From NCBI GenBank assembly GCA_965220045.1, contig OZ244803.1, positions 1,240,001 to 1,304,000 on the forward strand: a stretch of 64,000 bases of DNA, read 5' to 3'. Each line of letters starts with the position of its first letter. Positions within the stretch are counted from its first letter, which is position 1. This document shows positions 9,158-17,701 of this stretch, one piece after another. A model generated the notes under the pieces. That model made no database searches, was not told where the DNA came from, and saw only the letters and a program-made list of their open reading frames with translations. Source of the stretch: VXOZ01 sp965220045. GTDB taxonomy: Bacteria > Chloroflexota > UBA11872 > VXOZ01. The translations under genes and the position numbers were made by a program.

Positions 9158-9187
9158 TTGACCGCAGGCGTCGCAACCTGCTACTAT
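9158..9187 (+). promoter_or_regulatory. Predicted promoter for greA-lysS-serS
   Basis: TTGACC (9158-9163) and TACTAT (9182-9187, followed by AAT) are 18 bases apart, about 73 bases before the greA start. Confidence 0.5.
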
Positions 9188-9259
9188 AATGGTGACTGGA
9201 AAAGAGTGACCAGTTCGGGGTCTCTTTTCCGTCATATTCTTTTATAGGAGGGTGCGGGT

Positions 9260-9724
9260 ATGGCGGAGCAGCATATGCTGACGCCTCGTGGCAGAGATAA
9301 TCTGCTGCAAGAACTGGAAGAACTCAAATCCGTACGGCGTCCTGAGATCGTGCAGCGAATCCATGAAGCTATGGAGTTCGGCGGAGATCTCTCGGACATG
9401 GGCGAATACAATGAGGCCAAGCAAGAGCAAGCCTTCGTTGAGGGCCGCATAATCGAAATCGAGCACATCCTGCGGGATGCGGTGGTCTCGGAACACCATG
9501 TCAGTGCTGAAATCGACCTGGGTGCCACTGTCAAGGTCACCGATGAAGACGGCAACAGTGAGACGTTTACCATCGTGGGCGCCCCGGAAGCCGATCCTCT
9601 CGAAAACCGCATTTCCAACGAAAGTCCCGTGGGCCATGCCCTCATGGGTCACCGCGTGGGTGAACAGGTGACGATTGAAGTCCCCGCCGGCACCCTGACG
9701 TATACGATTCAAGAGGTAATGTAG
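9260..9724 (+). CDS. greA: Transcription elongation factor GreA
   Basis: A 154-residue protein with the full GreA layout: an N-terminal antiparallel coiled coil (about 8-80) and a C-terminal FKBP-like domain (about 82-154, ending in a TYTIQEV-type strand). GreA enters the RNA polymerase secondary channel and stimulates cleavage of backtracked RNA through acidic residues at the coiled-coil tip. Here the tip reads GDLSDMGEY (Asp43, Asp46), where most GreA proteins have GDLSENAEY, so the second acid is Asp instead of Glu and may still bind metal. AGGAGG lies just upstream of the ATG. It is the first gene of a run with lysS and serS. Confidence 0.95.
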   Translation: MAEQHMLTPRGRDNLLQELEELKSVRRPEIVQRIHEAMEFGGDLSDMGEYNEAKQEQAFVEGRIIEIEHILRDAVVSEHHVSAEIDLGATVKVTDEDGNSETFTIVGAPEADPLENRISNESPVGHALMGHRVGEQVTIEVPAGTLTYTIQEVM

Positions 9725-9789
9725 CTACGGAATCGTCAGACCAGTCAGGCACTTCACCGGAAGATTTCCGCCTTCGCAAGCTCAAGGCT

Positions 9790-11214
9790 TTGCGCGCAAA
9801 GGGCGTTGACCCCTATCCCCTGCGCTTTCACCGCACCCATACTGCCCACGCAGCCCTCGATTGTTTCGAGGAGCTGTCTTCATCACAGGAAACTATTCGC
9901 CTTGCCGGACGCATCCTCACCCTGCGCAAAATGGGCAAGGCGGCGTTTGCCCACATTGAAGATGCTTCGGGTCGCATCCAGCTCTACCTGCGACTCAATA
10001 TTCTCGGTGAGGACTCCTACACGACGGTTGTAGACCTCTACGACCTTGGCGATATAGTCGGCGCGGAAGGCATTCTGTTCCGTACCCGCACGGGCGAAGA
10101 GACGCTGGAGGTGCGACGGATCGAGATGCTGGCGAAGTCGCTGCAAAACCCGCCGGAAAAGTACCACGGTTTGCGCGATATGGAGACCCGCTTGCGCCGC
10201 CGCTACCTGGATATGGCGGCCAATCCGGATGTGCGCCAAAGTTTTGCCGCGCGCAGCCGTGTCGTCCGGGAAGTTCGCACATTCTTAGACGGCCGCGACT
10301 TTCTGGAAGTGGAGACGCCGGTGCTGCAACCCCTTTACGGCGGGGCATTCGCGCGGCCGTTCATTACACACCACAATGCATTGGATCAGGATTTCTACCT
10401 GAGGATCGCCACGGAACTCTACCTCAAGCGCTGTCTGATCGGCGGCTTCGAGCGCGTCTATGAAATCGGACGCACGTTTCGCAACGAGGGCATGGACCGC
10501 GATCACAACCCCGAATTCACGATGCTCGAGGCCTATCAGGCGTACGCCGACTACACGGACATGATGGAATTGATCGAGCGGCTCTACTACGAAGTGGCCC
10601 TTGCCGTCCATGGCTCGCCTACAGTCCCGTACGGCGATGACGAGCTCGATTTTACGCCGCCGTGGCAGCGGACACGACTGCATGAGGCTATCGAATCGGC
10701 CACCGGAATTGACATCTATGCGCATCCTGAGTCTGATGCCTTGCTTGCTCAAGTCCAGGCTCAAGGTATCGGCGTGCCGGAACGCGTGACGTGGGCTACA
10801 CTGGTGGAGGAACTGCTGGAGGAGTGTGTGGAACCGACGCTCGTGCAGCCGACGTTGCTTCTGGACTATCCGGTGGCGCTTTCGCCCCTGGCCAAGCGCC
10901 GGGAGGACGATCCCCGGCTGGTCGAACGGTTTGAGGCGTTTGTCGGCGGCCTGGAGATTGCCAACGCCTTTAGTGAGTTGAATGACCCGTTGGACCAACG
11001 ACAGCGCTTCGAAGAACAGGTAAAGGAACGTGCCGCCGGTGATGAAGAAGCGCAACCTCTGGATGAGGACTTTCTCTTAGCTCTCGAGTATGGGATGCCT
11101 CCGACGGGCGGCATTGGCATTGGGATTGATCGCATGGCTATGCTCTTCACGAACAGCGCTTCCATCCGTGACGTGATTCTCTTTCCGCCCGTACGCACCC
11201 GGGAGTCTGAATAA
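9790..11214 (+). CDS. lysS: Lysyl-tRNA synthetase, class II
   Basis: An OB-fold anticodon-binding domain (about 30-130 of the listed frame) is followed by the class II catalytic domain. FRNEGMDRDHNPEFTMLE is the motif 2 region, and GGIGIGIDRMAM the motif 3 region. It charges tRNA-Lys in the cytoplasm. The start is a problem: the frame is open back to 9679 and the upstream translation (EDFRLRKLKALRAKG) matches the usual LysRS N-terminus, yet the only standard start codon is TTG at 9790. The true start may be a non-standard codon near 9721 overlapping the greA end, or the sequence may hold a small error. The last base of its stop codon is the first of the serS ATG (TAATG). Confidence 0.93.
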   Translation: MRAKGVDPYPLRFHRTHTAHAALDCFEELSSSQETIRLAGRILTLRKMGKAAFAHIEDASGRIQLYLRLNILGEDSYTTVVDLYDLGDIVGAEGILFRTRTGEETLEVRRIEMLAKSLQNPPEKYHGLRDMETRLRRRYLDMAANPDVRQSFAARSRVVREVRTFLDGRDFLEVETPVLQPLYGGAFARPFITHHNALDQDFYLRIATELYLKRCLIGGFERVYEIGRTFRNEGMDRDHNPEFTMLEAYQAYADYTDMMELIERLYYEVALAVHGSPTVPYGDDELDFTPPWQRTRLHEAIESATGIDIYAHPESDALLAQVQAQGIGVPERVTWATLVEELLEECVEPTLVQPTLLLDYPVALSPLAKRREDDPRLVERFEAFVGGLEIANAFSELNDPLDQRQRFEEQVKERAAGDEEAQPLDEDFLLALEYGMPPTGGIGIGIDRMAMLFTNSASIRDVILFPPVRTRESE

Positions 11215-12494
11215 TGCTTTACATGCGCCGCATTCGCGAGCAAACCGCTGCAGTGAAGGCCGGTCTCGAACGCCGTGGGGAAGAATCCGGTGTCGTGGAC
11301 CAGCTCGTGGCCTGGGACGGGGAGCGCCGTTCATTGCTGCAGGAGAGTGAAGCGCTGAAGGCGGAACGCAATCGCACGTCCAAGACGATTGGCGCCGCTA
11401 AGGACAAGGAAGAAATGTCCGCGTTGCGCGAGCAGATGCGCGCCGTCGGCCAGCGGATCAAAGAGCTTGATGGCAATGTGGCGGAGATTGAGCAGCGCAT
11501 TGCGGCGGCAATCCTTGAGATCCCTAACGTGCCGCACGCCAGCGTCCCGGAGGGCACCACGGAGGAAGAGAATTACATCCATGCAACCTGGGGGGAACAG
11601 CCGCAGTTCGGCTTTGAACCACAGGCCCACTGGGACATCGGCGCCGCATTGGACATCCTCGACTTCCCGCGGGGTGCGAAGATTGCCGGAGCGCAGTTCC
11701 CATTGTTCAAGGGCGACGGCTCGCGCCTGCTGCGGGCGCTCGGCAGTTGGATGCTCGACCTGCACGTGCAGAAGCATGGGTACGTGGAGGTGTGGCCACC
11801 GTTTGTAGTTCGGCGCGAGGTGATTACCGGTACCGGACAACTTCCCAAGTTCGAAGAAGACATGTACCGCACGGATCCTGACGATCTCTTTCTGGCTCCC
11901 ACCGCCGAGGTGCCGGTGACCAACATACTCCGGGATGAAATCCTCGACGCCGACCAACTGCCAATCAAGTACACGGCCTACACGCCTTGCTTCCGCCGTG
12001 AGGCCGGCGCCGCGGGCAAGGATACGCGCGGCCTACTGCGGCTCCACCAGTTTGAAAAGGTCGAAATGGTGAAATTCGTCGCGCCGGAGACTTCGTACGA
12101 CGAACTTGAATCGCTCCGCAACGATGCGGAAGAGGTCTTGCAGCAGCTCGAATTACCCTACCGCGTGGTGGAACTTTGCGGTGGCGAACTCGGCTTTGCC
12201 GCGACGAAGTGCTACGACCTGGAGGTCTGGTGCCCCGCCATCGAGAAGTGGCAGGAAGTCTCTTCGTGCTCAAATTTCGAGGACTTTCAGGCACGGCGCA
12301 TCAACGTCCGCTACCGTCCCAGCCCTCAGGCGCGACCGGAATTCGTCCACACCCTCAACGGGTCAGGCTTGGCCTTTTCGGCCCGGCTCTACGCAGCGGT
12401 GCTGGAGAACAACCAGCAAGCCGATGGCAGCGTGGTCATTCCCGAGGTGTTGCGTCCGTATCTCGGCGGCATGGAGCGGATTGCCCCAAGCTGA
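11214..12494 (+). CDS. serS: Seryl-tRNA synthetase
   Basis: A 426-residue class II synthetase. Residues 1-100 form the long antiparallel coiled-coil arm that holds tRNA-Ser, followed by the catalytic domain with the typical QPHWDIG-like segment (here EPQAHWDIG), the motif 2 region TPCFRREAGAAGKDTRGL and a C-terminal NGSGLAFSARLYAAVLEN motif 3 region. It charges tRNA-Ser, and also tRNA-Sec where one exists. Its ATG overlaps the lysS stop by one base, which suggests translational coupling. A palindrome at 12521-12540 separates it from the convergent gene. Confidence 0.96.
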   Translation: MLYMRRIREQTAAVKAGLERRGEESGVVDQLVAWDGERRSLLQESEALKAERNRTSKTIGAAKDKEEMSALREQMRAVGQRIKELDGNVAEIEQRIAAAILEIPNVPHASVPEGTTEEENYIHATWGEQPQFGFEPQAHWDIGAALDILDFPRGAKIAGAQFPLFKGDGSRLLRALGSWMLDLHVQKHGYVEVWPPFVVRREVITGTGQLPKFEEDMYRTDPDDLFLAPTAEVPVTNILRDEILDADQLPIKYTAYTPCFRREAGAAGKDTRGLLRLHQFEKVEMVKFVAPETSYDELESLRNDAEEVLQQLELPYRVVELCGGELGFAATKCYDLEVWCPAIEKWQEVSSCSNFEDFQARRINVRYRPSPQARPEFVHTLNGSGLAFSARLYAAVLENNQQADGSVVIPEVLRPYLGGMERIAPS

Positions 12495-12520
12495 TAGTCT
12501 GGGGGCGAATCCCACACGTC

Positions 12521-12540
12521 ATTCCCGCGAAAGCGGGAAT
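12521..12540. terminator. Palindromic repeat between convergent genes
   Basis: ATTCCCGC and GCGGGAAT flank a GAAA loop, within the widespread interspersed phrase TCATTCCCGCGAAAGCGGG. It lies between serS and the convergent sulfatase-like gene and could end transcription in both directions. Confidence 0.55.
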
Positions 12541-12561
12541 CCATCTTCCCTCTTCAGTGAA

Positions 12562-13920
12562 CTAGCCTTCACTCGGCCAGCGCCGCAGGTCAACGCGGGA
12601 CGGCTCAGTCTCCAAACCTTCCAATTCCGCTACGTACCGCTCGTGGAGCCGATGCGCCACGTCAGGGTGGTCCGCGATCACGTTGTGCTCCTCGCCGGGA
12701 TCCGCTTCCAAATTGTAGAGTTCCGCGGTTTCCACCCCCCGGCTGCCGGCGTCCATAAGAGTCCACTCGCCATCGTTGACGGTGCTGTAGAGCAGCACGT
12801 CCTCTTGTGTGGGCAGGAGCGGCGAACTGATAGCGGCATCGCGGTGGGTGTCGGCGTCTCCGCGCAACACGGGGAGCAGCGAACTGCCATGCAGTCCATC
12901 CGGCACTGGTGTGCCTGTCACCTCCAGCACCGTTGGCATCACGTCAATGGCCTGCACCAAGGCATCGGTCCGGCGCGAAGCGATGCCCGGCACGTGCACA
13001 AGGAGCGGGGTGCGCGATACCTCGCGGTACATCGGCCAGCCTTGCTTGGGCTCAATCACGGTGTGCTTGCCAATGTACCCGTGCTCGCCGATGTAGAAGC
13101 CGTGGTCCGCGTTGAAGACGATCATGGTATCGTCCCACAGGTCCAGGTGCTTGACCCGCTCGATGAAATGGCCGAACCACGTATCCACCAAAGACACCGA
13201 CCCAGCATAGAGGGCGCGGGCATGGCGTAGCTCCGGCTCCGTCAGATAATCGCAGCGGTCGTAGCGCGGCCAGAATATCTTCTCTCCGACGTAGCCGGGA
13301 TCGTACATGTCCGTGTAGTGTTGCGGCGGGTCCCAAGGCTCGTGCGGCGTGAAGGTGTCGACGTAAAGGAAGAACTTCTCGTGGGTGTAGTTGCGTTCCA
13401 GCCAGTCCGCAGCTTGGGCGAACGTCTGGGCCACGAAGTGCTCGCGCTCGTGGGTGCGGTAATAGACGTTCTTGAGATAGCGCACTGCCGCTTCGGGCAT
13501 ACGAATCTTCTCCGGCGCGCACGGCAGTTCGATCGGCACGGGATCGGTAATATAGGGCTCGCCGGCTTGTCCGCGCACGGCTTGCCAGCCATCGAAGCCC
13601 TGATGGAAGTTCATGCCGGGGCGAAAGAACTGCACGTGGTCCACGATCATTTGATTGACATAACCCTGCCGGCCGAGGAGGGTTGCCAGCGTATCTTCTC
13701 CTGGCGCGAGGGGGGCCCAGCCACGGGTTTGATAGACATAATGCCCTGCAAGTAGGTCTGTGCGATGAGGAATCGTGGGGAAGGAGCCAACGTAAGCATT
13801 GTCAAAGCTGACGCACTCGGCGGCAAAGGCATCGAGGTGCGGCGTCCGAATGCCGAGATCGCTATTGGCCCCAATATGGTCGTAGCGAAAGGTATCGGAG
13901 ACGATGAGAATTATGTTCAT
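12562..13920 (-). CDS. Sulfatase-like hydrolase (alkaline phosphatase superfamily) with Thr at the nucleophile position
   Basis: A 452-residue protein of the sulfatase fold. The N-terminus IILIVSDTFRYDH supplies a metal-binding Asp (Asp9), and DHGFYIGEHG near residue 275 supplies the second Asp/His pair. In type I sulfatases the nucleophile is a Cys or Ser in C/S-x-P-x-R that is turned into formylglycine. Here the aligned stretch is TIPHR (Thr49 to Arg53), so formylglycine cannot form by the known route. The enzyme is more likely to use a Thr alkoxide, as related phosphodiesterases and phosphatases do. There is no signal peptide, so a cytoplasmic location is likely. Family membership is sure; sulfate ester as substrate is not. 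Confidence 0.85.
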   Translation of the reverse strand: MNIILIVSDTFRYDHIGANSDLGIRTPHLDAFAAECVSFDNAYVGSFPTIPHRTDLLAGHYVYQTRGWAPLAPGEDTLATLLGRQGYVNQMIVDHVQFFRPGMNFHQGFDGWQAVRGQAGEPYITDPVPIELPCAPEKIRMPEAAVRYLKNVYYRTHEREHFVAQTFAQAADWLERNYTHEKFFLYVDTFTPHEPWDPPQHYTDMYDPGYVGEKIFWPRYDRCDYLTEPELRHARALYAGSVSLVDTWFGHFIERVKHLDLWDDTMIVFNADHGFYIGEHGYIGKHTVIEPKQGWPMYREVSRTPLLVHVPGIASRRTDALVQAIDVMPTVLEVTGTPVPDGLHGSSLLPVLRGDADTHRDAAISSPLLPTQEDVLLYSTVNDGEWTLMDAGSRGVETAELYNLEADPGEEHNVIADHPDVAHRLHERYVAELEGLETEPSRVDLRRWPSEG

Positions 13921-14256
13921 GTTCTTTCTCTCTCTTTGATCCCAAGGTAGGTTTCCTGAGCAAACTCCGAGTCGACCCGCCTAGTTTCGGGACGCTAGGC
14001 TGCACCCCGACTCTCAGGGTAATGTCGGTCGCAATTCATGGTATCCTAAGGCAATCGTACACTCAATCGGGTAGCCAATCTCTGTAGTCGCTGTGCATTG
14101 ACCGCACGAGTACGAGATTGCATCTGATAGTGTCGTTAATTGCCTGCAATTATAGCGCGGGGGCTTGTCCCCCGCCTGTGCGAACAGACGCAGTGGGCTT
14201 TTGGCTAGAGTTTTGCGTACGGCAACACCTTCAGGAAGTAGATTTGGTGTAGGGAC
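13921..14256. other. Divergent intergenic region
   Basis: 336 bases between the sulfatase-like gene and the isomerase operon, which point away from each other, so promoters for both should lie here. I found no clear promoter hexamers. A GC-rich hairpin at 14157-14175 is the only distinct structure. Confidence 0.4.
14157..14175. repeat. GC-rich hairpin
   Basis: Arms GCGGGGG and CCCCCGC around CTTGT, 82 bases upstream of the isomerase start codon. It may be an interspersed palindrome. Confidence 0.5.
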
Positions 14257-15135
14257 ATGGCTGAAATACAGATCGGCATCCAAGCAAATGCATGGCTCCG
14301 CGAGTTCCCAATTGCGGAGAACCTCGACACTGTCCTCAAGCAGATTGCAGAGTCCGGGTACCGTGGGGTGGAGATTGGTTACCACTTTCTGGCGGGAGGA
14401 CGTTTCAATGCCATTCGTCCCGGAGGGGCGCCGCCGGCCGGTGATAGCGACGTGACGACAATCCCCGATCCTGCGGAAGTCGGCGCGCTCATTGCGGACC
14501 ACGGCCTCGAACTTGCTGCCCTGCATACCGGCGGCAACTTCTACGCCGAAGATGTCGCCCGCGAGCAAACGCTGCCCAATCTTGAGATCATTGCAGCCTT
14601 TGCTGAGTCAATTGGCTGTCCGCATGTTCTCATCAGTCCGGCCGCCAAGCAGGAGGGTCCCAAGACGCTGCGGGAACTCGACGTACAGAATCGCATTTTC
14701 GCCGAGGCTTGCGCGCTTTTCGTTGCCCGTGGTGCGCGTTGCTACCAACATACGCACGGTCCCGAATTGGAAGACGACTTTCGCGAGGTGCGACACATAT
14801 TGGAGCTGGATCCGGCGCACATCAGTCTTGCCTACGACATTGCGAATGCCGCGCGCGTCATCGGCCCGGTCGGAGCCGTGGACTTCATTGAGACGTTCCA
14901 CTCGCGCATTGGGTACGTTCACTATAAGGACTGCCGGCCGGACGGGGTATTAGTGGAGGCAATTGGCGAAGGCGCCATTGACTGGCACGCCGTGGCAGCG
15001 AACCTCAGGAGTATCGACTATAGCGGCTGGGTAGTCGTTGAGATTGAACCGGGACACGGCATGGTGGCGCATCGCTCCGTGAAGGAGGACGCGACTCTGA
15101 GCCGACAGTGTATACGTGAATCGTTGGGTGTGTAG
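14257..15135 (+). CDS. Sugar phosphate isomerase/epimerase-like TIM-barrel protein
   Basis: A 292-residue xylose isomerase-like TIM barrel (AP endonuclease family 2 fold). Typical segments are GYRGVEIGYHF near residue 35, LAALHTGGNF near 90, GARCYQHTHGPE near 160, YDIANA near 190 and VVEIEPGHG near 262, the positions of the metal-binding Glu, His and Asp residues. Members include inosose dehydratase, hydroxypyruvate isomerase and tagatose epimerase, and the exact reaction cannot be named. It starts a three-gene operon: the next gene follows after 14 bases and the third after a further 11. It has no signal peptide, so acts in the cytoplasm. Confidence 0.82.
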   Translation: MAEIQIGIQANAWLREFPIAENLDTVLKQIAESGYRGVEIGYHFLAGGRFNAIRPGGAPPAGDSDVTTIPDPAEVGALIADHGLELAALHTGGNFYAEDVAREQTLPNLEIIAAFAESIGCPHVLISPAAKQEGPKTLRELDVQNRIFAEACALFVARGARCYQHTHGPELEDDFREVRHILELDPAHISLAYDIANAARVIGPVGAVDFIETFHSRIGYVHYKDCRPDGVLVEAIGEGAIDWHAVAANLRSIDYSGWVVVEIEPGHGMVAHRSVKEDATLSRQCIRESLGV

Positions 15136-15149
15136 TCGGGAAATGAGCG

Positions 15150-15971
15150 ATGGCATACCGACGGTTCATTGACGCCCACGTCCACTATCCGCAAGCCGCA
15201 TTCGACCCCACGGGTTCCCAGATACCGGTTGAGCGCCAGCTTGAAGAACTGCGGGCCATGGAGCGAGCCCTCGGCTGCCGGCGGCTGTGCATGCTCTCAA
15301 CCGGGAATCCGCCCACGCATGAGGCTGTAGCACGTCTCATCCAGGAAAACCCTGACTTCATCGTTGGCTTCGGCTTCATCCGCCTCGGTATCGACGAACC
15401 CCAGGTGGTAGATGAGTTGAACGACATGGGTTTTCGCGGTCTAAAGACCATTAACCCCAGGGACAACTATGACAGCAAGGCCTTCTATCCTATCTATGAA
15501 CGGGCTGAGGCGCTCAACATGCCGATGCTCTTTCACACAGGGCAGCTCTTTCGCGCCCCGGGTACGGGTTCGCGGGAAGAGGACGTCAGCACTGCCCGCA
15601 TGATGCCATGGATGCTTGATCCGATTGCGCGGGCGTTTCCCAAGCTGACGCTCATCGGCGCCCATTTGGGCTCGCCGTCCTTTGCCGAGTCCGCTTGGGT
15701 CGCGCGCTGGAACGAGAACGTCTACTGGGACCTCAGCGGCCCCATCACGATCCGCTACGGCAATCGCAAAGTCGTCCACGACATGATGTATCAGGCTGTG
15801 GCTGGCGCGGGCATCACCCATAAGCTCGTCTTCGGCTCAGATGTCACGGCACCGGAGATACCGGACGTTGTAACCGCTTACGACTCCTTCTTGGATCGTC
15901 TCGGCGCCGACTCGTTGGACAAAGACCGGGTATTCTACGGTAACATGGCGCGCATCCTCGGCATCTCATAG
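15150..15971 (+). CDS. Amidohydrolase (TIM-barrel, COG2159-like)
   Basis: A 273-residue member of the amidohydrolase 2 family. The N-terminal FIDAHVHY (residues 6-13) carries the first HxH metal pair, MLFHTGQ near 129 the next His, LIGAHLGS near 168 another His, and LVFGSDVTAPEI near 226 the catalytic Asp. Relatives decarboxylate or hydrolyse small carboxylic acids such as 4-oxalomesaconate or aminocarboxymuconate. It is the middle gene of an operon between the isomerase-like protein and a ComA-like synthase, so it may act on an intermediate of the same pathway. That pathway is not recognised. Confidence 0.83.
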   Translation: MAYRRFIDAHVHYPQAAFDPTGSQIPVERQLEELRAMERALGCRRLCMLSTGNPPTHEAVARLIQENPDFIVGFGFIRLGIDEPQVVDELNDMGFRGLKTINPRDNYDSKAFYPIYERAEALNMPMLFHTGQLFRAPGTGSREEDVSTARMMPWMLDPIARAFPKLTLIGAHLGSPSFAESAWVARWNENVYWDLSGPITIRYGNRKVVHDMMYQAVAGAGITHKLVFGSDVTAPEIPDVVTAYDSFLDRLGADSLDKDRVFYGNMARILGIS

Positions 15972-15982
15972 GCAACCGAGCA

Positions 15983-16801
15983 ATGACAGACTACGCCTTT
16001 GGCGCAATCCCCATGTTGGAGCGGCCCAGCAAGCCAAGAGTCTGCGGCCAGACGATGATGATCGACTTTGGGTTGGGACTGCGTCAGCAAGAGGACATTC
16101 TGCAACTGGCGAGCGAGTTCATTGACTCCGCCAAGATCGCCGTTGGCGTGGCTCGCCTCTTGCCGCGCGAGCTGGTCCAACGCAAGATCGACCTCTACCA
16201 GCAATATGCGGTTGTGCCCTATCCGGGCGGGCAGTTCCTGGAATACGCCGTGCTCTGCGACGGCGTGGATGCCTTTCTGGCAGAAGCCCGCGCGGTGGGT
16301 TTCCCTGCCATCGAAGTGTCAGATAATCTTCTCTCAATCACTCTAGATGAGAAGCGGGCCCTCATTGCCCAAGCGCGGGAGTCGCACGGCCTCGAGGTCT
16401 ATGGGGAAGTGGGCAAGAAAGAAGGCCTGGCAGTTACCGTCAGCCTTGAAGAAGACATAGAGGCATGCTTGAAAGCGGGCAGCAGCAAGGTGCTCGTCGA
16501 GGCGGCAGAGATTTTCGGCCATGGACGAGACAAAGCTCTAGCCGCACAGCTTACGGAAGCCGCGCCGCTTGAAAAGCTCATGTTTGAGCTCACAGGTCCC
16601 TGGATCGAAGGAACCCCCTATTCCGAACCGGATTCCTTGGCCCGCTGGCTGATGCAGACCTTCGGCCCAAACGTAAACATCGGCAACGTCCTGCCGGAGA
16701 GCCTGCTGCGCATTGAGACTGCGCGCAGGGGCCTCGGTGTCAATGCCGGTGGGGAACTTCCCAGCGGGCTTGAAGGCGACAGTGCCACGACAGACAGATA
16801 A
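15983..16801 (+). CDS. ComA-like phosphosulfolactate synthase family protein
   Basis: 272 residues resembling ComA, which adds sulfite to phosphoenolpyruvate to make (2R)-phospho-3-sulfolactate, the first step of coenzyme M synthesis in methanogens and of sulfolactate formation in some bacteria. Family-like stretches are MMIDFGLGLRQQEDIL (about 27-42), VPYPGGQFLEYAVL (about 75-88), IEVSDNLLSITLDEKR (about 111-126) and VYGEVGKKEG (about 139-148). No ComB- or ComC-like gene is adjacent. It is the last gene of an operon with an isomerase and an amidohydrolase. In this context a relaxed role on another C3 compound is possible, so the family is more certain than the reaction. Confidence 0.8.
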   Translation: MTDYAFGAIPMLERPSKPRVCGQTMMIDFGLGLRQQEDILQLASEFIDSAKIAVGVARLLPRELVQRKIDLYQQYAVVPYPGGQFLEYAVLCDGVDAFLAEARAVGFPAIEVSDNLLSITLDEKRALIAQARESHGLEVYGEVGKKEGLAVTVSLEEDIEACLKAGSSKVLVEAAEIFGHGRDKALAAQLTEAAPLEKLMFELTGPWIEGTPYSEPDSLARWLMQTFGPNVNIGNVLPESLLRIETARRGLGVNAGGELPSGLEGDSATTDR

Positions 16802-16967
16802 AGCGTCGATGAGTCTAGGGTCGAAGCGGACTCCCTGTACTCGCGCGCAATTCGGCCCAACGCGCGGAACTGCTATGCCGGCCGCTTTCTCACTGCTCTG
16901 GCGACACTGGCTATCGACAAGCCCTGTGCGCGAAAAACGCATGCGACACTGACGTCTAAGCACAGAG

Positions 16968-17657
16968 TCAGTCCAGCAGATCGGGAATCATCGTAAGCGC
17001 CTGAATCTCGCGAACTCCCTCAGCTACCGGCGCAAAGTCGCGGTTGAGCAGTACGGCTTGCAGGCCGGCCTGCCGTGCGCCGTAATAGTCGTTGTCCACG
17101 TCGTCACCGACGTAGAGTACCCGGTCGGGCGACACCTGTAACTCCTCGATTGCCGCGTGATAGATGCCGGGATGCGGCTTCTGCTCGCCGAAGTCCGCGG
17201 AGTTCACGATCACGCTGAACCAGTCTGCCAGGCCTAAGTCCGCGAGGTGCGCGCTCAGGAGCGCGTTGTAGTTGCTGACTACGCCGAGTGCCAGTCCGCG
17301 CTGTTGCAGGTAGCGGAGCGCGGGCTCCGCATCGGGAAATACAGTCAGTGCAAAGAGGTCCAGCAAATGCTGGCGCATGCGGTCACGGGGAAAGTCCACG
17401 AGCGCAAGCTCACTGAGCACGATGTCGGTAGCCTCGTATTCCAAGCGGCGCAGCTCTGCTTCATTGCGCACAAGAGGGAACTTTGTACGGTAGAGGGCGA
17501 CCTCCGCGATGATAGCTCGCTCCGCGAGATCAGGAGGTACGCGCACGCCGTCTGAGGCCAGCAGCCGGCACAGGTGGGCAACGGGCGAGCCCGCGGAGAC
17601 CGGAGCGAAGAGCGTCCCAAACGCGTCAAACAGGACTGCGTCCACGGATAGCGCCAC
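16968..17657 (-). CDS. HAD-IA family hydrolase
   Basis: About 229 residues. The first motif reads VLFDAFGTLF, with the nucleophilic Asp but Phe in place of the second Asp of DxD; this resembles haloacid dehalogenase-type members rather than standard HAD phosphatases. A VVSNYN motif near residue 108 supplies motif II, and YVGDDVDNDYYGA near 180 supplies motif IV. A GTG at 17657 with GGAGTGGAG just upstream is chosen; a GTG at 17711 would extend the protein by 18 residues and overlap the preceding gene by 10 bases. The gene follows the Nif3-like gene closely and is probably co-transcribed with it. Confidence 0.8.
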   Translation of the reverse strand: MALSVDAVLFDAFGTLFAPVSAGSPVAHLCRLLASDGVRVPPDLAERAIIAEVALYRTKFPLVRNEAELRRLEYEATDIVLSELALVDFPRDRMRQHLLDLFALTVFPDAEPALRYLQQRGLALGVVSNYNALLSAHLADLGLADWFSVIVNSADFGEQKPHPGIYHAAIEELQVSPDRVLYVGDDVDNDYYGARQAGLQAVLLNRDFAPVAEGVREIQALTMIPDLLD

Positions 17658-17701
17658 GAAAACTCCACTCCACCATGGTACGAGCGTTGCCTCATTCCAT
17701 G

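Noticed and set aside
12562..13920. Classical formylglycine sulfatase
   Set aside because: The required Cys or Ser is replaced by Thr, so only a sulfatase-like fold is supported.
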